A stretch of DNA of 45,193 bases from Planctomycetota bacterium (GTDB lineage: Bacteria; Planctomycetota; UBA1135): positions 1-45,193 of the forward strand of contig JASMMA010000009.1 in the NCBI GenBank assembly GCA_030748415.1. The letters run 5' to 3'. This document shows positions 25,170 to 33,731 of this stretch, piece by piece. The number at the start of each line of letters is the position of its first letter. Positions within the stretch are counted from its first letter, which is position 1. The notes beneath the pieces are model-generated. The model made no database searches. It was not told where the DNA came from and worked only from the letters and a program-made list of their open reading frames with translations. The position numbers and the translations under genes were made by a program.

Positions 25170-27718
25170 TTAGAGAGCCCCCATTTCCTGGAACCATTCG
25201 AGGAAAGTATGGAAGTCCAGGAAAGTTGGCCCTTTAGAGCTTGGAGCAACGAAAGAGCTTCCCAAGAACGATTCTCCGAGAGTTGTTGAGCAATTGCCTC
25301 AACTAAAAGAAATGAGCTGACTTCATTCCGAAGATGAGGCTGGCGAAGAGGGAGATGCGTTGGGAATGTCGAAGCCCAATCATGGGCTTCTTGGGCCCAC
25401 TGGCTGAGCAGTTCAGCAGGAGGTAACTCGCTTCCCCAGTTGTACACTTCAGCTCCAAGTCGGTTCGCACCCAGTAATATAAAAAACGCATGGGCATTTT
25501 CCGGGGGGAGCCAATCGGAAGTTGCTGCTTCTAAGAAGGCAGTCAAAACGCGTGGCCGGTTGACCTCGCCAAAAGGCAGAACCACAATTTTTTTAGAACC
25601 ACGAGACTGAGTTTCAAGTTCTAATCCAGATGGAAGGATTGAAAGAAGTTGAACACGCTTTCCATTTGAGGGAAGTTGAAAGAAGACCCCTTCCTTGTTC
25701 TCAAGGCGGGCTCGGATGAGCTGGCTAACTGACAAAGCATCCGCAAGGGTCTGGTGAAAGCTTTCGGTTTCCAAGATTGAGGAAGATGGAGGCAAAGCTT
25801 GGCACGCCCTCTGATAGGCCAGTCGAGCAGCATCAAATTCCCACCGGGAGAGAGAGGATGCAAAGTCCGCATGAAGTACAGAAAGGAATGCCTTTCTTGC
25901 ATCTTGAGAAACACGGCTGCTCATTGCAGCCTCTGCGGCTTTTTCAGAAGTTTCCCACTTAGCAAACAAGTCAGAATAGCGGTCGCGGTAAGTTCCAAGC
26001 GACATCTGCGTACCCTCTCTTAACTCTTTGGCTGCAGCGAAGGAAGAGGCATCTAAAAATTCTGAATGTGTGTTCGTCTTCGCGGAGAGAGCGATTGCAA
26101 GAAGGCCATGCACATAGGCTTCTAATTCGAGGCGAGCTTCTTCTGGAAGTGAAAGGGAAGCGGCAGGAATTGAAAGAGCCTCCGAATAATGTTGAAGCGC
26201 GACCGCCTCTTGGATTTGGGCCTGTGCTTGGCTCAAAACTTCCGCAAAAGGGTCAGTCGGAGCGACATTGGTTTCTTTTGAGAGGAGGGTTTCGGTTTCA
26301 GACAATAAGGATTGGGCTTCTTCTAACCACGGACCCTGAGGTTGCTCTTGAATAAATTGAGCTAGAGCTTCTTTCTTTTCTGATAAATCAGAAATGGCCT
26401 TCACATTCGCCAATACCAACCGAATTTTTGTGGCTTCCAATTGGGCTTGAGTCTCAGCAACAGAAGGGTCCTGAACGAGGACCTCTTTTACAATAGTTTC
26501 TGGAGAAACTTCTTCGGGCGTAGGCTTCAAGAGCCAGCCTGCACTACCAAGAAGTACAGCAAGTACAAGCAATTTTCCGCGCTTGCGAGTTTGGGCCTTT
26601 AGGACATCTTCGAGAGAGTCTGCAACCTCTTGGGCTGACTGAGGGCGATCATTTGGGTCTTTGGATAGAAGGGAAGATAGTAATTTCTCAAGCCCTTTGG
26701 GTACCTTGCAACCGAACTCAGCCAAGGTAGGGGGCTCTTCTTGGGCGTGTGCTAAGAGAATCTCGCGAAGACTTTGGCCTTCAAAAACCGTTTCTCCTGT
26801 TATCAATCGAAACAAAGTACAGCCTAAAGAATAGAGGTCGGAACGGTGGTCAACATTTTTCTTTTGCGCTATCTCAGGAGCCATGAAGTGGGGTGTGCCA
26901 CCAGCAGCTTCCTGGTCCAGCATGCCGCGAGTAGCCGAAAGGCCAAGGTCAGCAAGTTTGACGGTTTCATCCGAAGTGAACATTAAGTTCTCGGGTTTCA
27001 CATCGCGGTGAATCAGATGGTGTTCTTCAGCGAAAGAAAGTGCGTACGCGCAGTCGATTGCCGCGTGAACAGCTTGTCGCCAGTGAAACGGACCATGCTC
27101 CTTTAGGTACTCTTCAAGAGTTCCACCGGGCACTAATTCCATAGAGTAATAGTGCAGGCCTTTGGATTCGCCTACATCAAAAACAGGGACCAGGTTCGGG
27201 TGGCTTAAACGGCCAGCTGCCACGGCTTCACGTTGAAAAGAAGTGACGGCCTTGGGATTTTGGGCAGCTTCAGGTTTCAGTACTTTAAGGGCAACATCAC
27301 GATCCAAGGCAATTTGTTTTGCCCGATAAACTTTCCCAACAGCCCCGGCGCCTAGATGACCAAGAATCTTGTAGCCATTTAATTCCTGACCAATGTTCTC
27401 ATCGGATTCTTGCTCCCGTCCTTGAAAATTTAAAGTGCCTAATTCTCCTTCAATAGAAAACTTCAGGCGAGCTCCTGAAGGTAGAACAACCTTCTGAAAT
27501 TCTTTACCTTTAGAAAGGAAGCGGAGCTTTCCAGATGCCACAAGTTCAACTTTGGAGCCTTGCGCGGCTAGGGTGGCAATAAAACCAGCTTCCTCTTTTC
27601 CTAAAGAGCGAAAGACCGAGTCAAAGCCTTCGTCTTCCCAGATGGCATGAAGGACTCCCCCTCGGATGGCAAAAATGCCATCCTCGTCATTCGCTGACCA
27701 TTGGAGCTTGCAGGCCAA
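25166..27718 (-). CDS. Membrane-anchored Ser/Thr protein kinase with large C-terminal domain
   Basis: 850 residues. Positions 1-105 form a beta-rich N-terminal region of unknown fold. The Hanks-type kinase domain spans about 114-375: glycine loop GHLGAGAVGKV (120-130), Lys145 in VALK, HRDVKPEN (237-244), DLG (257-259) in place of DFG, and APE (280-282). All catalytic residues are present. One helix (about 382-397) after a basic RKRGK stretch should cross the inner membrane. The remaining 450 residues, outside the cytoplasm, look alpha-helical and TPR-like or coiled, with no recognised sensor fold. The start is an apparent TTG at 27716-27718. Its place between yggS and purN in an operon hints at metabolic control, but that is a guess. 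Confidence 0.9.
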   Translation of the reverse strand: MACKLQWSANDEDGIFAIRGGVLHAIWEDEGFDSVFRSLGKEEAGFIATLAAQGSKVELVASGKLRFLSKGKEFQKVVLPSGARLKFSIEGELGTLNFQGREQESDENIGQELNGYKILGHLGAGAVGKVYRAKQIALDRDVALKVLKPEAAQNPKAVTSFQREAVAAGRLSHPNLVPVFDVGESKGLHYYSMELVPGGTLEEYLKEHGPFHWRQAVHAAIDCAYALSFAEEHHLIHRDVKPENLMFTSDETVKLADLGLSATRGMLDQEAAGGTPHFMAPEIAQKKNVDHRSDLYSLGCTLFRLITGETVFEGQSLREILLAHAQEEPPTLAEFGCKVPKGLEKLLSSLLSKDPNDRPQSAQEVADSLEDVLKAQTRKRGKLLVLAVLLGSAGWLLKPTPEEVSPETIVKEVLVQDPSVAETQAQLEATKIRLVLANVKAISDLSEKKEALAQFIQEQPQGPWLEEAQSLLSETETLLSKETNVAPTDPFAEVLSQAQAQIQEAVALQHYSEALSIPAASLSLPEEARLELEAYVHGLLAIALSAKTNTHSEFLDASSFAAAKELREGTQMSLGTYRDRYSDLFAKWETSEKAAEAAMSSRVSQDARKAFLSVLHADFASSLSRWEFDAARLAYQRACQALPPSSSILETESFHQTLADALSVSQLIRARLENKEGVFFQLPSNGKRVQLLSILPSGLELETQSRGSKKIVVLPFGEVNRPRVLTAFLEAATSDWLPPENAHAFFILLGANRLGAEVYNWGSELPPAELLSQWAQEAHDWASTFPTHLPLRQPHLRNEVSSFLLVEAIAQQLSENRSWEALSLLQALKGQLSWTSILSSNGSRKWGLSK

Positions 27719-27732
27719 AGTTGAGTTGTCTC

Positions 27733-28419
27733 TTAGGTTTTTGTTGGGGGGAATAGGGCTCTACCAACACGAACAAGGGTAGCTCCCTCTTGAACTGCAA
27801 TCGAAAAGTCTTCAGTCATGCCCATGGATAGTTCAAAGTTAGAAGGAAGTTGGCCACTTTCCGAAAAATGTTCCCCCAATTTCCGCAATTCAGCGAAATG
27901 ATGGCGCAACGAGTCAGGCGATCCCCCTCTCGGGCCTAAAGTCATAAGGCCTACTGGCATAAGGGCAGAACTGTTTGAATAATCGAGGATTCGGGACAGA
28001 TCTTCTTTAGGGCAGCCAGCCCGGCCATCTTCGGGGGTTAAATTAACTTGAATACAAACTGGGAGTTCAAAAGTGCCTGCCCCTGCCATGAGGAGATTCA
28101 GCCGGTCCGTTATCCGTTCACTTGCAATTGTATGAATGAAAGAACATAGCCTTAGGGCATCTTTGGCCTTATTCCGCTGGAGTGGTCCCAATAGATGCCA
28201 TTCAGCATCGGGAAGGTAGCCGGCATGTTCCTCCAAAGCTTGTACCCGGTTATGCCCGAAAGCTCGTTGCCCGGCTTCCCAGGCGTCTTCCAGCGTTTCT
28301 GGAGTGGCAGTCTTTGCGACGGCAATCAAGCGAGTTGAGCCCCGAGCACGTCCGGCAACCTGGGCGGCATCAGAAATGCGCCCCTGGACTTCGGCAAGTC
28401 TTTCTGCGGTTTCAGACAA
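27733..28419 (-). CDS. YggS/PROSC-family PLP-binding protein
   Basis: 228-residue cytosolic alanine-racemase-like TIM barrel that carries pyridoxal phosphate and keeps B6 and amino-acid pools in balance. PLP Lys36 lies in AVAKTATP. Further motifs are FGHNRVQ, WHLLGPLQRNKAK, and the C-terminal LSMGMTEDFSIAV and GATLVRVGRALF. The conserved FGENRVQ is FGHNRVQ here and GHLQ is GPLQ, both mild changes. The apparent start is TTG at 28417-28419. Head of the operon with the Ser/Thr kinase (14-base gap) and purN, and divergent from ald. Confidence 0.92.
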   Translation of the reverse strand: MSETAERLAEVQGRISDAAQVAGRARGSTRLIAVAKTATPETLEDAWEAGQRAFGHNRVQALEEHAGYLPDAEWHLLGPLQRNKAKDALRLCSFIHTIASERITDRLNLLMAGAGTFELPVCIQVNLTPEDGRAGCPKEDLSRILDYSNSSALMPVGLMTLGPRGGSPDSLRHHFAELRKLGEHFSESGQLPSNFELSMGMTEDFSIAVQEGATLVRVGRALFPPTKT

Positions 28420-28421
28420 TT

Positions 28422-28482
28422 TCGGTAGAAGGGCTACGAAGAATGGGGAGGGTAGTTTAGAATTTCGCCTCCCCTTTACCGA
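28422..28482. repeat. Nested inverted repeats between yggS and ald
   Basis: TCGGTAGAAGGG (28422-28433) and CCCTTTACCGA (28472-28482) are inverted copies apart from one extra base. Inside them GGGGAGG (28445-28451) pairs exactly with CCTCCCC (28468-28474). The loop holds TAGAAT (28458-28463), a fair -10 hexamer for ald. The arrangement could be an operator or a leader structure in this divergent gap; nothing proves binding. Confidence 0.4.
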
Positions 28483-28493
28483 GGAAACTCATC

Positions 28494-29609
28494 ATGATTG
28501 TTGGCGTCCCAAAAGAAATCAAACCCTCTGAATCCCGTATTGCCTTGACTCCTTCCGGTGCTCAGGCACTTTCCGCAGCTGGTCACTCTGTTCTTGTCGA
28601 AAAAGGGGCAGGCTTAGGGTCTGGTTTTTGCGATGGTAGTTACCAGGAAGTTGGTGCAAAATGCGTAGATGTTGACGCTGTTTGGGCGCAAGCCGACCTG
28701 ATTCTCAAGGTCAAAGAACCACAACCCGTTGAAATTGCTCGCGCCCGCCCTGGGCAAACTCTTTTTACTTACTTTCACTTTGCTGCAGACCGCAGCCTAA
28801 CTGAGGGCATGCTTGCGACTCAAGCTCATTGCTTTGCCTATGAAACCTTGGAACAAGGTGGAGGGTTGCCCCTTCTGACTCCCATGTCTGAAGTTGCAGG
28901 CCGAATGGCTGTCCAGGAGGGCGCTAAATACCTAGAGAAACCATTTGGGGGTCGGGGTGTCCTTCTTTCCGGAATCCCCGGAGTCGAACCAGGCCATGTC
29001 ATGATTCTTGGTGGAGGCGTCGTGGGAACCAATGCCGCTTGGATGGCTGCTGGGTTGGGTGCTCGCGTTTACATGTTTGATGTGAATCTTGAGCGGCTAC
29101 GCTACCTTGAAGAAATTATGCCTGCCAATGTGACGACTGTATATAGCACTCGTCAAGCTATTCTGGACTGGTTACCTAAGGTCGACCTTCTCATCGGAGC
29201 TGTTCTATTGCCAGGAGCTCGTGCACCTCAACTCGTAACAAAAGAAGATCTCAACCTCATGCCTGATGGGAGTGTGATTGTAGATGTGGCAGTGGACCAA
29301 GGAGGTTGCGTAGAAACATGCAAACCCACAACCCACGATAACCCAACTTATGTGGTGAATGGAGTGCTTCACTATTGTGTTGCAAATATGCCAGGTGCCG
29401 TTTCTAGAACCAGTACCTTCGGCTTGACAAACGCAACTTTGCCGTGGATTTTGAAGCTCGCAGAGATGGGGCCAAAGCGGGCCACTCTTGAGGATAGTTC
29501 CCTTGCTAGCGCAGCGAATATCCTTGCTGGAGAGTGTGTCCACCCTGCTGTTGCCGAGGCATTTGCGCTAGGGTGTAAAGAACCAAGAAGCGTAGCCTCA
29601 GCAATTTAG
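28494..29609 (+). CDS. ald: Alanine dehydrogenase
   Basis: 371-residue NAD-dependent enzyme that interconverts L-alanine and pyruvate plus ammonia. The start MIVGVPKEIK and full length match the family. Active-site residues fall where expected: Arg15, Lys74 (VKEP) and His95 (YFHF). The Rossmann loop is ILGGGVVGTNAAWMAAGLGA. The segment DVAVDQGGCVE carries the catalytic Asp, and NMPGAVSRTSTFGLTNAT is a family hallmark. A GAGGAAA Shine-Dalgarno begins at 28481. It is divergent from yggS, a PLP homeostasis protein, and is followed after ten bases by uppP. Confidence 0.97.
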   Translation: MIVGVPKEIKPSESRIALTPSGAQALSAAGHSVLVEKGAGLGSGFCDGSYQEVGAKCVDVDAVWAQADLILKVKEPQPVEIARARPGQTLFTYFHFAADRSLTEGMLATQAHCFAYETLEQGGGLPLLTPMSEVAGRMAVQEGAKYLEKPFGGRGVLLSGIPGVEPGHVMILGGGVVGTNAAWMAAGLGARVYMFDVNLERLRYLEEIMPANVTTVYSTRQAILDWLPKVDLLIGAVLLPGARAPQLVTKEDLNLMPDGSVIVDVAVDQGGCVETCKPTTHDNPTYVVNGVLHYCVANMPGAVSRTSTFGLTNATLPWILKLAEMGPKRATLEDSSLASAANILAGECVHPAVAEAFALGCKEPRSVASAI

Positions 29610-29619
29610 GTTCAGCTTC

Positions 29620-30414
29620 ATGTCTCCCTTTCTTCTCCTTCTTCTTCTTGCAGTTTTGCAAGGGTTGACGGAGTACCTACCTGTTTCATCCTCAGGGCAC
29701 TTGGTCTTGGCCCGCTTGCTCTTGCCAGGTGGAAGCGAGCTCCCTCAAGATGCCAGCGTCGAGGTTTTACTTCACCTTGGAACGCTTGCCGCGGTTTTGG
29801 TTTTCTACAAGAAAGAGCTTCAAAGAGTTGTATTGGGTTTATTCGGCAAAGGGGAGGACCCTGCTGCTCAGCGAAAACTTTGCGGCATGCTACTGCTTGC
29901 AACCCTTCCTGCTGCTTTCGTTGGGCTCGTGTTTAAGGAGCAAATTGAAACGACCTTCGCAAGCACTCAAGTTGCCGCCATTTGCTTGATGATAACCAGT
30001 ATGTTTCTGTGGCTGTCTCGTGGACGAGGAGGGCAAAAAACTCTCCTGCATGTTGGAGTATTCGCAGCTTTACTTATTGGGCTCGCCCAAGCGTTTGCGA
30101 TTCTTCCGGGCATTTCCCGAAGCGGGAGCACAATCGTTGTGGCTCTCTTTTTAGGTTACCGCGCTGAAGCCGCTGCTGCCTTTTCATTCCTTCTTTCAAT
30201 CCCAGCGATTTCCGGAGCAGCACTCCTGAAACTTCCAGATGCTCTTAGCTCTGAGGTCGGATTGCCAGATGGGATTTGGTTCTCTGCCATTCTAACTTTC
30301 CTCGTTGGTCTCCTCGCACTTGGCCTTCTTTTGCGAATTGCCCAATCTGGGCGACTTTCTTGGTTTGCTCCTTACTGCCTTTTAACAGGTATAATTGCTT
30401 TCTTCCTTGCTTAA
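29620..30414 (+). CDS. uppP: Undecaprenyl-diphosphatase UppP (BacA)
   Basis: 264-residue integral membrane phosphatase that turns undecaprenyl diphosphate into the lipid carrier used for peptidoglycan and polysaccharide export. Both catalytic segments are present: LQGLTEYLPVSSSGHL near the N terminus and LPGISRSGSTIVVALFLG in the middle, with about eight helices. Loss of carrier recycling would limit the sugar-nucleotide pathways encoded next door. It lies between ald and gmd with gaps of 10 and 18 bases, so it may share their transcript. Confidence 0.96.
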   Translation: MSPFLLLLLLAVLQGLTEYLPVSSSGHLVLARLLLPGGSELPQDASVEVLLHLGTLAAVLVFYKKELQRVVLGLFGKGEDPAAQRKLCGMLLLATLPAAFVGLVFKEQIETTFASTQVAAICLMITSMFLWLSRGRGGQKTLLHVGVFAALLIGLAQAFAILPGISRSGSTIVVALFLGYRAEAAAAFSFLLSIPAISGAALLKLPDALSSEVGLPDGIWFSAILTFLVGLLALGLLLRIAQSGRLSWFAPYCLLTGIIAFFLA

Positions 30415-30432
30415 GTCTCTGTTCCTCAATAA

Positions 30433-31446
30433 ATGAAAACCGCATTCATCACAGGTATTACCGGCCAAGACGGTTCCTATTTGGCTGAACATCTTTTGAC
30501 CCAAGGTTACCGCGTCGTTGGCATGATGCGCCGAACTGCAACCCCTTCCACAGAGAGAATTGAGGGGATTCTTGACCAGGTCGAAATTGCGCACGGTGAC
30601 TTATTGGATCAAAGTTCACTCATGCGACTTCTTGAAGAATATCAGCCGGATGAGATTTACAACCTCGCTGCACAAAGTTTTGTGCACGCATCTTTTCACG
30701 AGCCGATTCATACTGCTGAGGTGACTGCAGTGGGGGTGTCCAGACTCCTTGAAGCCATGCGGCTCGTTGTTCCTGGAGCGCGTTATTACCAAGCATCTTC
30801 AAGCGAAATGTTTGGGAAAGTTTCCGAGACACCACAGAAAGAGAGTACCCCCTTTCATCCGCGTTCGCCCTATGGCGTTTCCAAGGTGTACGCACATTGG
30901 GCTACGGTGAATTATCGCGAAAGCTACGACTTGTTTTGTTGTAGTGGGATTCTTTTCAATCATGAATCCCCGCGGCGTGGCATTGAATTTGTAACCCGCA
31001 AAATCACCGCCGGAGTTGCTGCCATCGTTTTCGGTAAGCAAGAAGGAATTCCCCTGGGCAATCTAGATGCCCGCCGAGATTGGGGGTTTGCCGGGGACTA
31101 TGTTGAGGCGATGCACCTTATGCTTCAGCAGGATGAGCCTAAGGATTTCGTTGTCGCAACTGGCGAAACCCATTCTGTACGCGATTTTTGTCGAATTGCA
31201 TTTAGTCGAGTTGGACTCGATTACGAAGATTTCGTTTCTGTTGATCCGAAGTTCTATCGGCCCGCGGAGGTTGATTTGCTTTTGGGTGACCCAAGCCTCG
31301 CTCGTGAGAACCTTGGTTGGACTCCAAGGACTTCCTTTGAGGAACTTGTGCACCTCATGGTAGATTCAGATCTTGCTCACCATAAAGATTTGGGCCTCCA
31401 GGTTCAGAAGGGTTCACTACCTGAATCTCTCTTGACAACTACATGA
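30433..31446 (+). CDS. gmd: GDP-mannose 4,6-dehydratase
   Basis: 337-residue short-chain dehydrogenase of the extended type. The NADP motif is [17 protein letters not shown]. The catalytic residues are in SSSEMFG (Glu125) and the YGVSK motif (Tyr147, Lys151). Also diagnostic are [30 protein letters not shown] and [10 protein letters not shown]. It makes GDP-4-keto-6-deoxy-mannose, the branch point to GDP-fucose, GDP-rhamnose and related sugars for surface polysaccharide. It overlaps the next gene by four bases (ATGA), which matches a two-step pathway. Confidence 0.96.
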   Translation: MKTAFITGITGQDGSYLAEHLLTQGYRVVGMMRRTATPSTERIEGILDQVEIAHGDLLDQSSLMRLLEEYQPDEIYNLAAQSFVHASFHEPIHTAEVTAVGVSRLLEAMRLVVPGARYYQASSSEMFGKVSETPQKESTPFHPRSPYGVSKVYAHWATVNYRESYDLFCCSGILFNHESPRRGIEFVTRKITAGVAAIVFGKQEGIPLGNLDARRDWGFAGDYVEAMHLMLQQDEPKDFVVATGETHSVRDFCRIAFSRVGLDYEDFVSVDPKFYRPAEVDLLLGDPSLARENLGWTPRTSFEELVHLMVDSDLAHHKDLGLQVQKGSLPESLLTTT

Positions 31447-32411
31447 GCGTTCTCTGGCTGACGGGGGCAGATGGTTTCGCCGGCACTTGGCTTCGCCGCT
31501 TGCTTGAAGCCAAGGAACAACCCTACCTCTCTTTGGTCCTCCCAGAGAATGTACACCAAATTGAAGGTCCCACCGTAGGTCTGGATCTCTCAATGTTGAA
31601 GGGATTCCCCAGCAAGGAAGAGTGTTTGGATTTTGAGCGCTTGCCCGAACCCGGGGGACTCATTCACCTGGCAGCCCTCTCTTTCCCTCCTGCTTGCGAA
31701 GAGAACCCAGAACTTGCCCATGCGATTAATGTTTCTGGTCCATGTCGTCTTTACGAGCAAATTCTTGCGCGATGGCCAGAATGCCCGATTCTTCATGTCT
31801 CAAGCGGGCATGTTTATCAACCACAAGGAGACCCCTTAAACGAGGAACAGTTGCTGGAACCTGTCAATGTTTATGGTGCCACCAAACTTGAGGGTGAAGG
31901 TGTTGCCCAAGGCTTTCGTGATCGTGGGCACCGCGTCTCTGTGGTGCGACCCTTTAATCATTCTGGAGCGGGTCAGGCGCCCACATTCGTTCTTCCGTCC
32001 TTTGCCACCCGTTTGGTTCAACTAGAAAAATCCGGAGGTGGAACTCTCAAGGTCGGGCGACTTGATTCTGTGCGAGATTTTCTTCATGTCCAGGATGTGG
32101 CGAAATCCTACCTTTCCTTGCTTGAACTTGCCGGCACTTTTGATCTTTGCAATCTGTGCTCTGGGGAAGGGATCAGCATTCAAGCTTTCCTCGATGGATT
32201 TCTTGAACGGTGCTCCACGCAGATTCAAGTTCAAACCGACTCCAAACGGCTTCGTGGTTCTCAAGATGCCAATTGTTTGGTTGGAGATAATAGGAAGCTT
32301 GGCCAACTCCTGGGAGAGGCTCCCCGCCTCCAATTCGACCTCCTTTTAGATGAGCTCATGGAAGATGCCCACCATCGAGTTGCCGAAGGTGAAGACCTCC
32401 ACCTTGCCTGA
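31443..32411 (+). CDS. NAD-dependent epimerase/dehydratase, probable GDP-6-deoxy-D-mannose reductase (Rmd-like)
   Basis: 322-residue extended SDR protein. [12 protein letters not shown] forms the nucleotide loop, [12 protein letters not shown] the Ser region, and [11 protein letters not shown] the Tyr/Lys pair. [21 protein letters not shown] is typical of Rmd proteins, which reduce the Gmd product to GDP-D-rhamnose. Because it overlaps gmd by four bases, this reaction is the best guess; a GDP-talose or other reductase cannot be excluded. Its stop is followed by 169 bases containing several hairpins before the convergent amidase gene, the only convergent pair in the window with a real gap. Confidence 0.8.
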   Translation: MSVLWLTGADGFAGTWLRRLLEAKEQPYLSLVLPENVHQIEGPTVGLDLSMLKGFPSKEECLDFERLPEPGGLIHLAALSFPPACEENPELAHAINVSGPCRLYEQILARWPECPILHVSSGHVYQPQGDPLNEEQLLEPVNVYGATKLEGEGVAQGFRDRGHRVSVVRPFNHSGAGQAPTFVLPSFATRLVQLEKSGGGTLKVGRLDSVRDFLHVQDVAKSYLSLLELAGTFDLCNLCSGEGISIQAFLDGFLERCSTQIQVQTDSKRLRGSQDANCLVGDNRKLGQLLGEAPRLQFDLLLDELMEDAHHRVAEGEDLHLA

Positions 32412-32421
32412 CAATAAGACA

Positions 32422-32577
32422 CTGACCCTATCCGCTGGGTCAGCACCTCCGATAACAAAACTGGCACAAAGCACTTAGGACGAGAAAAATTCCTGAGCTC
32501 AGTCCCGCTCATTTTTCTTCTCTAAGCCATTATGAAATCAGAGTTTGGGGAGAAATTGACCCACCCGATGGGGTCAG
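32422..32577. repeat. Non-coding element with duplicated TGACCC/GGGTCA hairpins
   Basis: Two stem-loops share the same stem: CTGACCC-N8-GGGTCAG at 32422-32443, and TGACCC-N8-GGGTCA at 32557-32576 (flanked by a T-G pair). Their loops differ. Between them lies an A/T-rich inverted pair AGAAAAAT (32483-32490) / ATTTTTCT (32511-32518) around the palindrome CTGAGCTCAG. The region has no open reading frame. It could be a bidirectional terminator or a small REP/MITE-like element; no target-site duplication is evident. Confidence 0.5.
32494..32520 (+). terminator. Probable intrinsic terminator between the Rmd-like gene and the amidase gene
   Basis: TGAGC (32494-32498) and GCTCA (32507-32511) form a five-pair stem with an eight-base loop, followed by TTTTTCTTC. 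Read on the minus strand, the same area gives a short palindrome followed by GAATTTTT, so it may act in both directions for the two converging genes. Confidence 0.5.
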
Positions 32578-32580
32578 AGT

Positions 32581-33672
32581 CTAGGAGGAGTTAGATCGAT
32601 AGTTTCGAATCCAGCCACGCAGACGCCAACCTGGACACTCGGTTTGGCGGAAATCACCATGGTGAAAAACTTGCTCCCTTTGAATTCTGAAGCTCCCACG
32701 AAGGCTGTTTACCAATTTCTCCAAAGATGCAAGTTGGGTAGAGGTGGGCCTTTGCTCGATGGCGTAGTCGGGTCCGCGTTCTGGTTGAGCTTTAAAGTTA
32801 CCCAGCAAACAAATCCCGATGTTGCCTCTGTTTGTGGCCTTATTCCCAGCATGGGCTCCTTGAACATCAATGGGCCGTCCTTCGAAAACACGGCCCGCTG
32901 GATCAATCAAAAAGTGGTAGCCAATGTCAGCCCAATGTTTGTCGTCTTGGTGAATGGACTGAATACGCAGCACTTCTTTCCGCGAATCGCTCAGTTTGCG
33001 ACTCGACAGGGGCTCCGCAGAGTGGTGAATAGTGATTCGCGTTGGGGGGCCCATCAGCTCATGGTTCTGGCGGATAGGCTTGGCTCGCCAGGATGCGCGA
33101 CTAACATCCAAAAAGCGCATGGAGCCCGCACCTGCATAGGAGGCAACCATGCCTTCGTCGGGTAGGTATGGCTGAACCCTTTGCAGTAGTTCGGGTGTTG
33201 CTGCCAATGTCTCTCCTTCGCAAAGAGCCAGCAAATAGCGGCACTCTTCAGCACCGGGGCCGGTGGCACCGAAAAGTCCAGCTCTCAGGTGTTTGGTTGC
33301 CAAACCGGGACGAGAATCCAGAAGGTAGGCCCGACCGATTCCGTATTCAGCTTGGGCGATTTCGGCCGTGCTGAGCCGCCCCTCCAATCCCTGGCGAAAA
33401 CAGCGGCGGGCCTCCATACCATTGTCTTCCAGTAAGTAGAGCTCGCCCAATCGTAAGTAGGCCTCCCGCCGGTCAGCATCATCCATCCGATAAATGCGGT
33501 CCTCCCACCAGCGAATTCGAAGCGGAGTAGAGAGTGAAGCCGGAGGGGAAGGTGTTGGAGCTCGAAGGGCAATAGGGGGTGCCACACGATTGGTGGTAGT
33601 TCGAGTGACAGGGCTAGAACAGGCCAAGAGAACAGTGAAGAGGGGGAGGAGGCGTGATATTCGCACGGGCAT
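32581..33672 (-). CDS. PGRP-type N-acetylmuramoyl-L-alanine amidase, probable lipoprotein
   Basis: 363 residues from the ATG at 33670-33672. The N terminus has a basic start, a hydrophobic run and a lipobox LLAC with Cys18, so the protein is likely lipid-anchored. Residues about 65-135 look helical and TPR-like. The amidase_2/PGRP domain spans about 205-355. Its expected zinc ligands are His216 (TIHHSA), His338 (VFHHGD) and Cys346 (ECPG), with Tyr252 in DIGYHFLI. It would cleave the amide between muramic acid and the stem peptide in wall turnover. A GTG two codons upstream is an alternative start. It is divergent from tmk across 59 bases and convergent with the Rmd-like gene. Confidence 0.9.
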   Translation of the reverse strand: MPVRISRLLPLFTVLLACSSPVTRTTTNRVAPPIALRAPTPSPPASLSTPLRIRWWEDRIYRMDDADRREAYLRLGELYLLEDNGMEARRCFRQGLEGRLSTAEIAQAEYGIGRAYLLDSRPGLATKHLRAGLFGATGPGAEECRYLLALCEGETLAATPELLQRVQPYLPDEGMVASYAGAGSMRFLDVSRASWRAKPIRQNHELMGPPTRITIHHSAEPLSSRKLSDSRKEVLRIQSIHQDDKHWADIGYHFLIDPAGRVFEGRPIDVQGAHAGNKATNRGNIGICLLGNFKAQPERGPDYAIEQRPTSTQLASLEKLVNSLRGSFRIQREQVFHHGDFRQTECPGWRLRGWIRNYRSNSS

Positions 33673-33680
33673 TTGCACAG

Positions 33681-33728
33681 CCTATCCGGAAGGAAACATG
33701 AATTTCTACCCCGCAATCGTAGGATAGG
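33681..33728 (+). promoter_or_regulatory. Inverted repeat in the tmk leader overlapping its Shine-Dalgarno
   Basis: CCTATCC (33681-33687) and GGATAGG (33722-33728) are perfect inverted copies 34 bases apart. The second copy overlaps the AGGA (33721-33724) that lies seven bases before the tmk ATG. If the leader is transcribed from before 33681 the hairpin would hide the ribosome site. It may equally be an operator between divergent genes, or chance. Confidence 0.3.
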
Positions 33729-33731
33729 GCA

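Noticed and set aside
32644..33165. 173-codon plus-strand frame inside the PGRP amidase gene
   Set aside because: Antisense to conserved amidase codons including the zinc ligands; no motif or start signal.
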